DNA from: Desulfobacteraceae bacterium
GTDB taxonomy: Bacteria > Desulfobacterota > Desulfobacteria > Desulfobacterales > Desulfosarcinaceae
Reading direction: 5' to 3'
Assembly: GCA_027031325.1 (NCBI GenBank)
Contig: JALVRI010000064.1
Location: 1 to 7,237 of the forward strand
DNA: 7,237 nucleotides
A program made the position numbers and the translations under genes. The first letter of the stretch is position 1, and every line of letters begins with the position of its first letter. Under the pieces are notes generated by a model. The model did not search any database, was not told the origin of the DNA, and saw only the letters and a program-made list of their open reading frames with translations. Positions 1 through 6,707 of the stretch are shown piece after piece.

Positions 1-1073
1 AGCTTCGCAGTATCGGCATTCAGCCCGATATCCTGCTGTGCCGTACCGATCGCTATCTTCCGGACGACATCAAGGCCAAGATAGCCTTGTTTTGCAACGT
101 GGGAACCGACGCGGTGATCACCGCCAAGGATGTGGACTGTATCTACGAGGTACCTCTTATTTTCCACAAGGAAGGTCTGGACAACAAGATAGTGGAACTG
201 CTCAATATCTGGACCAGGACCCCCAGGCTGGAAAATTGGGAGAAACTCTGCCGCCGCTTCAAGTCACCCCGTTACCAGGTCACAATTGCCATCGTCGGCA
301 AGTATGTCGACCTGACGGAATCCTACAAGAGTCTCAACGAGGCCCTGGGGCACGGGGGATTGCCCCACGCTTGCAAGGTTAAGCTCCGGTTCGTGGATTC
401 GGAGACGATCACCGCCGAAAACTGCGGCCGGATCCTGGATGGCGTGGATGGAATCCTCGTTCCGGGAGGTTTCGGGTCCAGGGGGATCGACGGCAAGATT
501 TGCGCCGCCCGCTTTGCCCGTGAAAACAAGATTCCCTATTTCGGGATTTGTCTCGGAATGCATATTGCGGTGATCGAATTTGCCCGCCACGTGGCAGGCC
601 TCCAGGGAGCCCACAGCTCGGAGATGGATTCCGATACGCCTTACCCGGTGATCTACCTGATGACCGAGTGGTTTGACGACCGAACCCAGACCATCCAGAA
701 ACGCAGTCCCGACACCGATAAGGGGGGAACCATGCGGCTGGGGGCCTATCCCTGCCGCCTGGAACCGGATACCCTGGCTTACGCCGCCTACGGCGTGGAC
801 AATATCTCAGAGCGCCATCGCCACCGCTATGAATTCAACAACGAGCTGCGCGACAAGCTCGAGTCGTGCGGACTGGTCATCAGCGGGACCTCTCCTTCCG
901 GTGACTTGGTGGAGATAGTGGAACTGAAAGACCATCCCTGGTTTTTGGGATGCCAGTTCCACCCCGAGTTCAAGTCGCGCCCCATGAATCCCCATCCCCT
1001 CTTCAGGGATTTTATCAAGGCGGCCCTGGAATACAGTGACTTTCGCAAGCTTGACCCCCCGGCGATCGACTGA
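1..1073 (+). CDS. pyrG: CTP synthase (glutamine-hydrolysing), C-terminal part, 5' end outside window
   Basis: Makes CTP from UTP, ATP and glutamine-derived ammonia in the cytoplasm; CTP feeds nucleic acids, phospholipids and CMP-Kdo. The reading frame is open from base 3 (first visible residues LRSIGIQPDILLCRT) to the TGA at 1071-1073, giving 356 residues. Family members have about 540, so roughly 190 N-terminal residues are missing. Seen: the end of the amidoligase domain, then a class I glutaminase domain with GGFGSRG, the nucleophile motif GICLGM (Cys codon 549-551) and the His/Glu motif QFHPEF (His 960-962, Glu 966-968), the three triad residues. One oddity is that the residue after GICLGM is His (561-563), where Gln is usual. 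A TTG at 87 is internal, not a start, because clear CTP synthase sequence lies upstream of it. The gene converges on the minus-strand operon. In Gram-negatives pyrG often neighbours Kdo genes, which fits the other genes here. Confidence 0.97.
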   Translation, partial: LRSIGIQPDILLCRTDRYLPDDIKAKIALFCNVGTDAVITAKDVDCIYEVPLIFHKEGLDNKIVELLNIWTRTPRLENWEKLCRRFKSPRYQVTIAIVGKYVDLTESYKSLNEALGHGGLPHACKVKLRFVDSETITAENCGRILDGVDGILVPGGFGSRGIDGKICAARFARENKIPYFGICLGMHIAVIEFARHVAGLQGAHSSEMDSDTPYPVIYLMTEWFDDRTQTIQKRSPDTDKGGTMRLGAYPCRLEPDTLAYAAYGVDNISERHRHRYEFNNELRDKLESCGLVISGTSPSGDLVEIVELKDHPWFLGCQFHPEFKSRPMNPHPLFRDFIKAALEYSDFRKLDPPAID

Positions 1074-1085
1074 AAGCGGCCCTCC

Positions 1086-1153
1086 AGCAGGCTGTTGAAA
1101 AACGTCATGAGCCGCAGCTCAGACAAGGCAAAATCCGGGTTCAACAGCCTGTT
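1086..1153. repeat. Imperfect palindromic element with nested hairpin between convergent genes
   Basis: CAGGCTGTTGAA at 1088-1099 is the exact reverse complement of TTCAACAGCCTG at 1140-1151. An A/T pair and a G/T wobble extend the stem outward to 1086 and 1153. Inside the 40-nt interval, TGAGC (1108-1112) and GCTCA (1117-1121) form a smaller hairpin with loop CGCA. The element fills most of the 92-bp gap between pyrG and the aldolase gene. No long T run follows on either strand, so it is not a classical intrinsic terminator, although a transcript hairpin here could protect both 3' ends. From memory, similar 'CAGGCTGTTGAAAAA' sequences recur between genes in Desulfobacterota genomes as small palindromic or MITE-like repeats. 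That is recollection, not something this window proves, as only one copy is present. Confidence 0.65.
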
Positions 1154-1161
1154 AGGGGCAC

Positions 1162-1184
1162 CGGGTCAAGACCCGTAGCTTTTT
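1162..1184 (+). terminator. Possible weak intrinsic terminator for pyrG
   Basis: On the plus strand CGGGT (1162-1166) pairs with ACCCG (1171-1175) around a CAAG loop; after a 4-nt spacer comes a run of five T (1180-1184). The stem is only five base pairs and the T run is short and offset. It overlaps the last codons of the convergent aldolase gene. It could end pyrG transcription together with the palindrome just upstream, but it may be chance. Confidence 0.3.
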
Positions 1185-1795
1185 AGGCTCAGGCGGACCC
1201 GGTCCATCTGGTCGCGGGAGAGGATTTGAGGCCGGCCCACCGCCAGGCATTGGTAATACAGGCGGGCTACAAACTCCACCTGCGCGGCCAGTTTGAAGGC
1301 CGTTTCCGGATCTTTTCCAACCGCTACCAGGCCGTGGTTGGCCATCAGGGCGGCATCGGCATCGGCCATTGCGCCGCTTACCGCTTCTGCCAGTTCGGGG
1401 GTACCGAAAAGAGCGTAAGGGGCCAGGGGAACCTTCCTGCCTGCAAGGCCTACCAGGTAATGAACCGCAGGGATTTCCATATGCAGGCAGGCCAAGGTGG
1501 TGGCAAATATGGAGTGGGTGTGTACAACTGCTTCGATTTCAGGTCTTAACCGGTAAAGTGCAAGATGTAATGGGGTCTCACTGGATGGCTTGCCGCTGCC
1601 CGCAACCACCTGGCCGGTTTCATCAATGCCTACCAGGTCCCCGACTTTCATTTGATGGCAGGCGATCGCCGTGGGGCTGATCCAGATGACTCCCTTGTCC
1701 GGATCTTTGGCGCTGAGATTGCCTCCGGACCCAACGGTCAGGGGGGCCATCTTTTTTCCGGCTTCAACCAGGCGCCGGCGGATATCTTTTTGCAA
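1166..1795 (-). CDS. Class II aldolase, L-fuculose-phosphate aldolase-like
   Basis: Zinc-dependent class II aldolase/adducin-fold enzyme of 209 residues (E. coli FucA has 215). FucA splits L-fuculose 1-phosphate into dihydroxyacetone phosphate and lactaldehyde; relatives include ribulose-phosphate 4-epimerases and methylthioribulose-phosphate dehydratase. Seen: phosphate-binding GSGGNLS (22-28) and SPT (40-42), KPSSE with catalytic Glu73, the zinc pair HTH at 92 and 94, HY at 112-113 (Tyr113 as in FucA), APYALFGT (125-132) and NHG with the third zinc His at 154. These match the E. coli numbering almost exactly, so an active aldolase is likely; the substrate is not known. The start is a TTG at 1793-1795 with GGAGGG eight bases upstream; no ATG lies between it and the preceding stop. 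It is the last gene of the operon, 24 nt after the GlmS-like gene and in the same frame. That location makes simple fucose catabolism less likely than a role in outer-membrane sugar metabolism (inference). Confidence 0.9.
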   Translation of the reverse strand: MQKDIRRRLVEAGKKMAPLTVGSGGNLSAKDPDKGVIWISPTAIACHQMKVGDLVGIDETGQVVAGSGKPSSETPLHLALYRLRPEIEAVVHTHSIFATTLACLHMEIPAVHYLVGLAGRKVPLAPYALFGTPELAEAVSGAMADADAALMANHGLVAVGKDPETAFKLAAQVEFVARLYYQCLAVGRPQILSRDQMDRVRLSLKSYGS

Positions 1796-1803
1796 CGGGT
1801 TGT

Positions 1804-1809
1804 CCCTCC
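1804..1809 (-). promoter_or_regulatory. Ribosome binding site fixing a TTG start for the aldolase
   Basis: GGAGGG on the minus strand, eight bases before the TTG at 1793-1795. The frame is open upstream to a TGA at 1820-1822 but has no ATG or GTG, so this site selects the TTG. Confidence 0.7.
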
Positions 1810-1819
1810 GCTTGTTTTT

Positions 1820-4800
1820 TCAGGAGCCGACTTCCCGGGAAGCTGCCTTTGAGACGATTGTTTCGGCAACCTTTTCAGCCGAGCGGCCGAAAAGCTCTTC
1901 CATGGGAATCCATTCCAGAAATTTGTCCTGCCACAGGATACTGTTTTCCTGAACGATGTTTTTGATATGCTCGAACTTGCCTCCCAGGGCCTTGATCCTG
2001 GTGTCCAGATCGACATCCCGGTGAAAGCCGATGTTGAGCAGGAGCAGCAGCTCGATCTGGTTGGCCCGGCCGGCAGCGGTGGATATGGCCGGAACCACCA
2101 GGATACTGCGGTCATCCTTGCGTCCCTTGCCGATGTAAACGTTGCCGCGGCGGACTATGATCCTCTTGGTGCCTTTGAGTACCGGGTCGGATTCGACCCG
2201 CGAGGGAAGCTTGCTCAGGATGCCGTCTTTGCGTACGACGGAGATGGTGGTCTGCTCGGTAGGCTCGCCCAGTACATTTAGCCCATCGATGCGGTAGAGA
2301 ATGGCTCCCTTGATCTCTGAGACGATCCGTTGCAGGTTCTTGACGACCAATACGTTGGTGGTGGTCAGCTGTTCGGGCCCGATCCCGTATTCGGCCAGGG
2401 TATCGAAAAGGATACCGCTCAATTTTTCACTTATCCTGCTGGTTCCAACGGTAACCGTTTTGGCCTGGTGCTTGATGGCGTCCACCGGGCGGGCCATGGC
2501 GGCTATGGCCCCGGACAGGATCTCGAAAAAAGTGCGGACCATGTTGGTTGCCGTTCCCTTGAAGCCGAAATCGAGTTCAAAGTCTGATACCGGCAGCCTG
2601 CCGCTGAGGTACTTCATCAGCAGGGTAAGATCCTCCATGCGCCCGAACCCTGAAGGCATCAGGCCCGAGGTGATCCGCTTGCGGAAGTCGGAATAAAAAG
2701 CGGCGATTTTTTCACGAAAACTCTTTTCCAGGATAACTTCGTAGATATCCAGCCCCCGTCGGTTGCATGAGGTTATTTCTTCTTCGACCTGGCGGCGGAA
2801 AGAGGCCAGAAAGGCAGAGCCGCTGTTGATGGCAAGAGCGGCGTAGTACCCCCACAGGTGGCCTGCCAGGGTATTGAGGATCGGTGCCAGGTGAGCGGAG
2901 GTGGTCGGAACGTGGAAGACATCTTCGGCATAGGGATCGAAACGATCCTCGCCCTCGTCCACGATGACTATCGGGGCGGCCTTGTGAGCCTTGAATATGG
3001 CGGTGTCTTTTACTATGTCACCCATTACCGCTGAGGGACTTCCGGCGGCACACACCATGATCAGGGGTTCGGAAGACAGGTCGATATGTTTCTTGTCTTC
3101 CACGTAGTCCGAGGAGATGGTCTTGTAACACAATTCGCTCAGCTTGATCCGGATTTCATCGGCGGCTGCCTTGTTCGGACCGCTTCCCACCGCCGCCCAG
3201 TAGGTCTTGGAGACCGCCAGGCGGCGGGCGGAAGTGGCGATATCTTCCTTGAGAGCCAGTACCTTTTTCATCTTGGCCGGCAGCAAGATAAGCTGCCGGA
3301 TCTCGTCGGAAATGAAACTTTCCGGCCGGCAGCCACAAACCTGGGCTATTTTCAACCCCAACAGGGCCCCGGCGACGATCTGGGCATAGAAAGCCTTGGT
3401 GGAAGCCACCGACATTTCGATATCGCGCCCGGAACTGGTATAGATGACTCCGTCCACCTTGAAAGTCAGGTCGGAGTCCCGGCGGTTTACGATCGCCAGG
3501 GTATGGGCACCCAGCCGTCTTACCATGTCAACCGTGCGATTGGTATCGGTGGTGGTTCCCGACTGGCTGATGGCTACCACCAGCACGTCCTGCATGTCCG
3601 CCCGCTCACCTTCTTCCAGGCGGAAGCCGCTCAACTCGGATGCCTTGAGGGCACTTACGGTAATACCGGGCTCCCGGAGGTAATGGGTCAGGATGTTGGC
3701 GCACGCCAGGGCGGCTACCCCCGCAGTTCCCTGTCCGATGAAATAGATCCTGCGGATCTTCCGGCCGGCAAGGGCCTGGCCGATCTTGGCGGGAAAGATT
3801 TTTTCGTCCAGGTCCAGGTTGTAGTATGGTTTGTCGCCGGCCTTGATCTTCCAGCGGTTCTGGAGGGTTCTTTCGACCGACAAGGGTGCTTCGGAGATTT
3901 CCTTGAGGAAGTAATGGGGAAAGCCCTGGCGATCTATATCGCGCGAAGTGATCTCGGTCGCCTGGACGTGGGCGTCGGTCAAGTCAACGGCCGTGCCGTC
4001 GTAGTACATGGCCTTGATGCCGGCCAGTCCGCCGCCGGCCGCTTGATCCAGGATGAAGATCTGGCCCTGGACCGGTCCGTTTCGGCCCTCGATGGTCTTT
4101 TCCCCGTCCAGCTTGAGGTATTTTTGGGTTTCTTCGACGAATCCATAAACTTCGGAAGTCGGCATGTAATGATCGTCGGCCAGTCCGACGAAAACAGCCT
4201 GCCCGCTTCCCTTCTGGGCCAGGAAGAATTTACCGGGCGCAAGATCGGTATGTACTGCGATGGCGTGGGAACCTTCAAAGTCGTTTACCGCCAGGCGAAA
4301 TGCTTCTTCGAAGTCATGACCCTGCTTGAGGTAGTATTCGATCTGGAGGGGAATTATCTTGGTGTCGGTGGTGATTTCTTCCGGAATATTGTCGCCGGCG
4401 GCTTCCCAGCGCTTTTTGAGCTCGAGGTAGTTGTCGATATCGCCGTTCAGGCAAGCGTGGATGATTCCTTTGGTCTCACATCCTTCCTCAACACCGGCAT
4501 TGTCCAGGGGGTGGCAATTGGCGATGGAGATGGCTCCAACCGAGGCCCAGCGGGTATGGGAGGAGATGGTGTGGAAGGCATAGGGCAGTCCGGCAGCCAG
4601 TTTCAGAATCTGATCATTTGAAATTTGGTTGCGCAGGTAAGCGACATTGTCTCCCAGGGATCCTATTTCCGACGCTACCTTGTAAGTAAAAGCGATTGCG
4701 GTCCTGCCTGCACCCGGCTTATGGACGGTGATACTCTTGTTGGCAAGAACCGGGCCGCCGGAGCGCTGCTCTAATTCTTCGGCCAAGCCATGGCCGGCGA

Positions 4801-5569
4801 CCAGTGTCCGCAGTTGCTGAAAGTCATGGTCGTCGAAGACAAACAGGAGGGAAATACCGGCTGAATCGCGTCCCCTCACCTCCAGGCGGTCGATGCTGTT
4901 GCACACGGCGTTGATGTTGCGGAAGACGGTTGTTGAGCATTGATCCGTTTCTCCCATCAGTTCAGCGACGCGTTCGATGTTGTCCAGCAGCTCGCGCGCA
5001 AGGCACCAGTGGATGTCTTTCAAGGTTTCCAGGCGCTCGAGGGCAATCCGGCCGGAGCCGGCTTCCAGCTTGCCGATGGTACTTTGCAGCCTGTCGCTTT
5101 CTTGGCTGATTAATTCTTCCATGTCCCGGGTCAGCTTTTTCAACCTTTGGACGGCATTTATTTCCCGGAAGATGAAGCTGAAGATTTGACTGCTCTTGCA
5201 GCGATTGGCAAGGGATTTTAATTCGAAAAGTTTTTCGTCACCCCCCAGATAGGTGGTTTCAAGACTTTGAGGATCGCCTTCCATTTCCGCCAGCCGATGG
5301 CTTGAGATCCGGGCTGCCAAGGACTCGAGGCGGTCGATAAGTGAAAGAGCCTCTTTGTTTCCAGGTGTTCTTCGCTTGTAAGTTACAAGGCCGCACAGAC
5401 CACAGGCAATCGTGTTGCAAGAAACGGGAAAGATTATCAGGGCCGGGCCGTCAACAGTGCAGTGGTGACGCCCGAAGTAAATGCGTATTTGTCCGGCCCC
5501 GGCCAAGCAAGTGGTCAGTCGGACAAACCAGGCTGAGAGTTTTGAGGCGATCGAGTATGCCCGGGCCAT
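1820..5569 (-). CDS. Giant GlmS-like protein: glutaminase (Ntn) domain plus two SIS domains, with large insertions and C-terminal extension
   Basis: 1249 residues, about twice the length of GlmS (about 610), which makes glucosamine 6-phosphate from fructose 6-phosphate and glutamine. Glutaminase domain: CGLCGLV at 56-62 (putative nucleophile Cys56), a helical insert about 64-222, then LEVRGRDSAG (229-238), SHTRWASVG (337-345), oxyanion-type NG (375-376), TDT (401-403) and FEGSHAIAV (431-439). The linker has DIDRQGFPHYFLKEI (544-558), as in GlmS proteins. SIS1: IGQGTAG (611-617), ISQSGTT (667-673) and SVASTKAF (720-727). SIS2: IKLSEL with Glu812, KKH with His828 and LAPIL (894-898). AKTVTVG (1036-1042, Lys1037) resembles the GlmS C-terminal loop AKSVTVE that carries the Schiff-base lysine, but comes about 120 residues late. 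Residues 1043-1249 match nothing I recognise. The start ATG (5567-5569) has GAGGAG six bases upstream and lies 23 nt after kdnB; an in-frame ATG at 5671 would overlap kdnB. Probably an amidotransferase acting on a ketose phosphate; substrate unknown. Confidence 0.88.
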   Translation of the reverse strand: MARAYSIASKLSAWFVRLTTCLAGAGQIRIYFGRHHCTVDGPALIIFPVSCNTIACGLCGLVTYKRRTPGNKEALSLIDRLESLAARISSHRLAEMEGDPQSLETTYLGGDEKLFELKSLANRCKSSQIFSFIFREINAVQRLKKLTRDMEELISQESDRLQSTIGKLEAGSGRIALERLETLKDIHWCLARELLDNIERVAELMGETDQCSTTVFRNINAVCNSIDRLEVRGRDSAGISLLFVFDDHDFQQLRTLVAGHGLAEELEQRSGGPVLANKSITVHKPGAGRTAIAFTYKVASEIGSLGDNVAYLRNQISNDQILKLAAGLPYAFHTISSHTRWASVGAISIANCHPLDNAGVEEGCETKGIIHACLNGDIDNYLELKKRWEAAGDNIPEEITTDTKIIPLQIEYYLKQGHDFEEAFRLAVNDFEGSHAIAVHTDLAPGKFFLAQKGSGQAVFVGLADDHYMPTSEVYGFVEETQKYLKLDGEKTIEGRNGPVQGQIFILDQAAGGGLAGIKAMYYDGTAVDLTDAHVQATEITSRDIDRQGFPHYFLKEISEAPLSVERTLQNRWKIKAGDKPYYNLDLDEKIFPAKIGQALAGRKIRRIYFIGQGTAGVAALACANILTHYLREPGITVSALKASELSGFRLEEGERADMQDVLVVAISQSGTTTDTNRTVDMVRRLGAHTLAIVNRRDSDLTFKVDGVIYTSSGRDIEMSVASTKAFYAQIVAGALLGLKIAQVCGCRPESFISDEIRQLILLPAKMKKVLALKEDIATSARRLAVSKTYWAAVGSGPNKAAADEIRIKLSELCYKTISSDYVEDKKHIDLSSEPLIMVCAAGSPSAVMGDIVKDTAIFKAHKAAPIVIVDEGEDRFDPYAEDVFHVPTTSAHLAPILNTLAGHLWGYYAALAINSGSAFLASFRRQVEEEITSCNRRGLDIYEVILEKSFREKIAAFYSDFRKRITSGLMPSGFGRMEDLTLLMKYLSGRLPVSDFELDFGFKGTATNMVRTFFEILSGAIAAMARPVDAIKHQAKTVTVGTSRISEKLSGILFDTLAEYGIGPEQLTTTNVLVVKNLQRIVSEIKGAILYRIDGLNVLGEPTEQTTISVVRKDGILSKLPSRVESDPVLKGTKRIIVRRGNVYIGKGRKDDRSILVVPAISTAAGRANQIELLLLLNIGFHRDVDLDTRIKALGGKFEHIKNIVQENSILWQDKFLEWIPMEELFGRSAEKVAETIVSKAASREVGS
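4895..5380 (-). other. Helical insertion inside the glutaminase domain of the GlmS-like protein
   Basis: Residues about 64-225 separate the Cys56 strand from LEVRGRDSAG. In ordinary GlmS these are about 20 residues apart. The insert is rich in Leu, Glu, Arg and Lys in roughly heptad-like spacing (especially about 135-205), suggesting helices or a coiled coil. IDRLE occurs near both ends (78-82 and 226-230); the two 15-nt coding segments differ at one base. Confidence 0.6.
5405..5569 (-). other. 55-residue leader before the putative catalytic Cys, possible propeptide
   Basis: Ntn-type glutaminases need the nucleophilic Cys at the N-terminus. Here Cys56 of CGLCGLV is preceded by 55 translated residues. 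No ATG, GTG or TTG was found close to Cys56: the nearby Val codons 39 and 49 are GTT. A moderately hydrophobic stretch runs from about 42 to 63 and is followed by KRR (65-67). Propeptide removal, as known for glutamate synthase and some PurF enzymes, is the simplest reading; a membrane-associated segment is an alternative. Confidence 0.45.
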
Positions 5570-5575
5570 TGTTTT

Positions 5576-5581
5576 CTCCTC
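5576..5581 (-). promoter_or_regulatory. Ribosome binding site that fixes the start of the GlmS-like gene
   Basis: GAGGAG on the minus strand, six bases before the ATG at 5567-5569. It favours this start over the in-frame ATG at 5671, which lies inside kdnB and has no comparable site upstream. Confidence 0.75.
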
Positions 5582-5592
5582 ATCTCCTGATC

Positions 5593-6669
5593 TTACATGG
5601 CAAGGTAGAGATCCTTTATCTTTTGGCGGGTCATTTGCTTGCGCCAGTCCTTGCCCAAAGCGTTTTCCCATAAAGGTTCCAAAATCAAGGCCACGTCGAT
5701 CATTTTTTCGATCTGCCGGTCGCTGGCCCCGGCCATGATGTTCGTCGGCAAATTAATTTGTTGCTTGGCAAGCATCTGCCGGAACTCCCGGACACCATCC
5801 GGGTAGTATTCTTCCAGCTGGTTGAAGGCGATGCAATTGCCGACGCCGTGATGGATTCCAAGCACAAAGCCCAGGCCGTATGAAAGAGCGTGACATACAC
5901 CGACCTGGGAGTAGGCTATCGACATGCCGCCGAAGTAGGAGGCCATCATGAGCTTGTCGTCTGCATCCCGGCAATCTTCGAGAAAGACTTGACGGCAGAG
6001 GCTTAAAGCCTTTTCGCCGTATGCCTGGCTGAAAGCATTGAGGTAAGTCCCGCTGAGGGACTCGATGCAATGGATGTAACAATCCATGCCGGTGTAAAAA
6101 CGTTGATCGGCGGGCACGCCTGTCAGCAGCTCGGGATCGAGCACGATCTGGTCGAAAACCGTGTAGTCCGAGTTTATGCCGAGTTTCTTTTCAGGTCCGG
6201 TCAGGACTGTGGTGCGGGAGACTTCGGAGCCGGTACCGGACAAAGTCGGGACCGCCAGGTGATATACGGCCGGATTCTTGATAAGGTCCCAGCCCTGATA
6301 GTCCGCCGCTGAGCCAGGGTTGGTCAGCATCAAGGAGACCGCCTTGGCAAGGTCCATGGTACTTCCGCCACCGATGCCCACCACGGCTGCGGGCAAACCT
6401 TTTCCCGCCTGCTTCGTTTGATCGCGGACCTGCCCGGTCAGTTGATCGACGTAAGCTGTTTTGGGCTCCTGGTCGACGTTGACCCATAACAATAGATCGC
6501 CTTGCCGGAGGGGAAGCCGTTTTTCCAATGGCCGTCCCTCAAAGACGTCGTCAACCATGAAAACCACCGGGTTATCGCTTTTGCGTTCGGAAGCCAGGAT
6601 GTCATCCAGTTGGTTGAAACAGCCCCGGCCGAATATTACGCGGGAAACCATTTTAAAGTTACGGAACAT
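5593..6669 (-). CDS. kdnB: 3-deoxy-D-manno-octulosonate 8-oxidase (iron-type alcohol dehydrogenase family)
   Basis: Oxidises the C8 hydroxyl of Kdo to an aldehyde, the first step to 8-amino-Kdo (Kdo8N) of LPS, in the cytoplasm. The 358-residue protein has the group III metal-dependent alcohol dehydrogenase layout. It has an N-terminal dinucleotide domain with GIGGGSTMD (98-106) and PTLSGTGSE (141-149), then a helical metal domain. The ligand set Asp196, His200, His260 and His274 lies in GMDCYIH, CHALSYG and GIHHG. The H260/H274 spacing of 14 equals that of E. coli FucO (263/277). Segments such as RNFKMV, VIFGRG, LMLTNPGS, YQGWDLIKNPAV and LEPLWENALG match the S. oneidensis KdnB sequence as I remember it, so I prefer this over a generic alcohol dehydrogenase. 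The ATG at 6667-6669 has AAGGAG six bases upstream. It lies 38 nt after kdnA and 23 nt before the GlmS-like gene. The pairing with an aminotransferase of the right kind supports the call. Confidence 0.9.
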   Translation of the reverse strand: MFRNFKMVSRVIFGRGCFNQLDDILASERKSDNPVVFMVDDVFEGRPLEKRLPLRQGDLLLWVNVDQEPKTAYVDQLTGQVRDQTKQAGKGLPAAVVGIGGGSTMDLAKAVSLMLTNPGSAADYQGWDLIKNPAVYHLAVPTLSGTGSEVSRTTVLTGPEKKLGINSDYTVFDQIVLDPELLTGVPADQRFYTGMDCYIHCIESLSGTYLNAFSQAYGEKALSLCRQVFLEDCRDADDKLMMASYFGGMSIAYSQVGVCHALSYGLGFVLGIHHGVGNCIAFNQLEEYYPDGVREFRQMLAKQQINLPTNIMAGASDRQIEKMIDVALILEPLWENALGKDWRKQMTRQKIKDLYLAM

Positions 6670-6707
6670 CGCCTTCTCCTTGCAGGCTCCTTGATGGAAG
6701 ACAGGTT

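Noticed and set aside
87..89. TTG at 87 as the start of pyrG
   Set aside because: The same frame reads clear CTP synthase sequence from base 3, so the gene runs off the window edge and this is an internal Leu codon.
264..614. Minus-strand open frame of 116 codons inside pyrG
   Set aside because: It is antisense to the strongly conserved glutaminase domain of CTP synthase and has no recognisable motif.
1796..1822. Fusion or UGA read-through between the GlmS-like gene and the aldolase, which share a frame
   Set aside because: The TGA at 1820-1822 is followed by a ribosome binding site and a TTG start. The aldolase begins where E. coli FucA does, so two separate proteins are the simpler reading, and no selenocysteine-type hairpin was evident.
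3086..4621. Plus-strand open frame of 511 codons inside the GlmS-like gene
   Set aside because: The opposite strand carries clear glutaminase and SIS motifs across the same bases. The plus-strand translation shows no recognisable family and looks like an antisense shadow of GC-rich coding sequence.
5570..5671. Upstream in-frame ATG at 5671 adding 34 residues to the GlmS-like protein
   Set aside because: It would overlap kdnB by 79 nt and has no good ribosome binding site, whereas the ATG at 5569 has GAGGAG at proper spacing. It would also lengthen an already odd leader.
5593..6669. L-1,2-propanediol oxidoreductase (FucO) paired with the FucA-like aldolase as a fucose catabolic set
   Set aside because: The dehydrogenase resembles KdnB along its length and is adjacent to a sugar aminotransferase. 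No fucose isomerase, kinase or transporter is in view.
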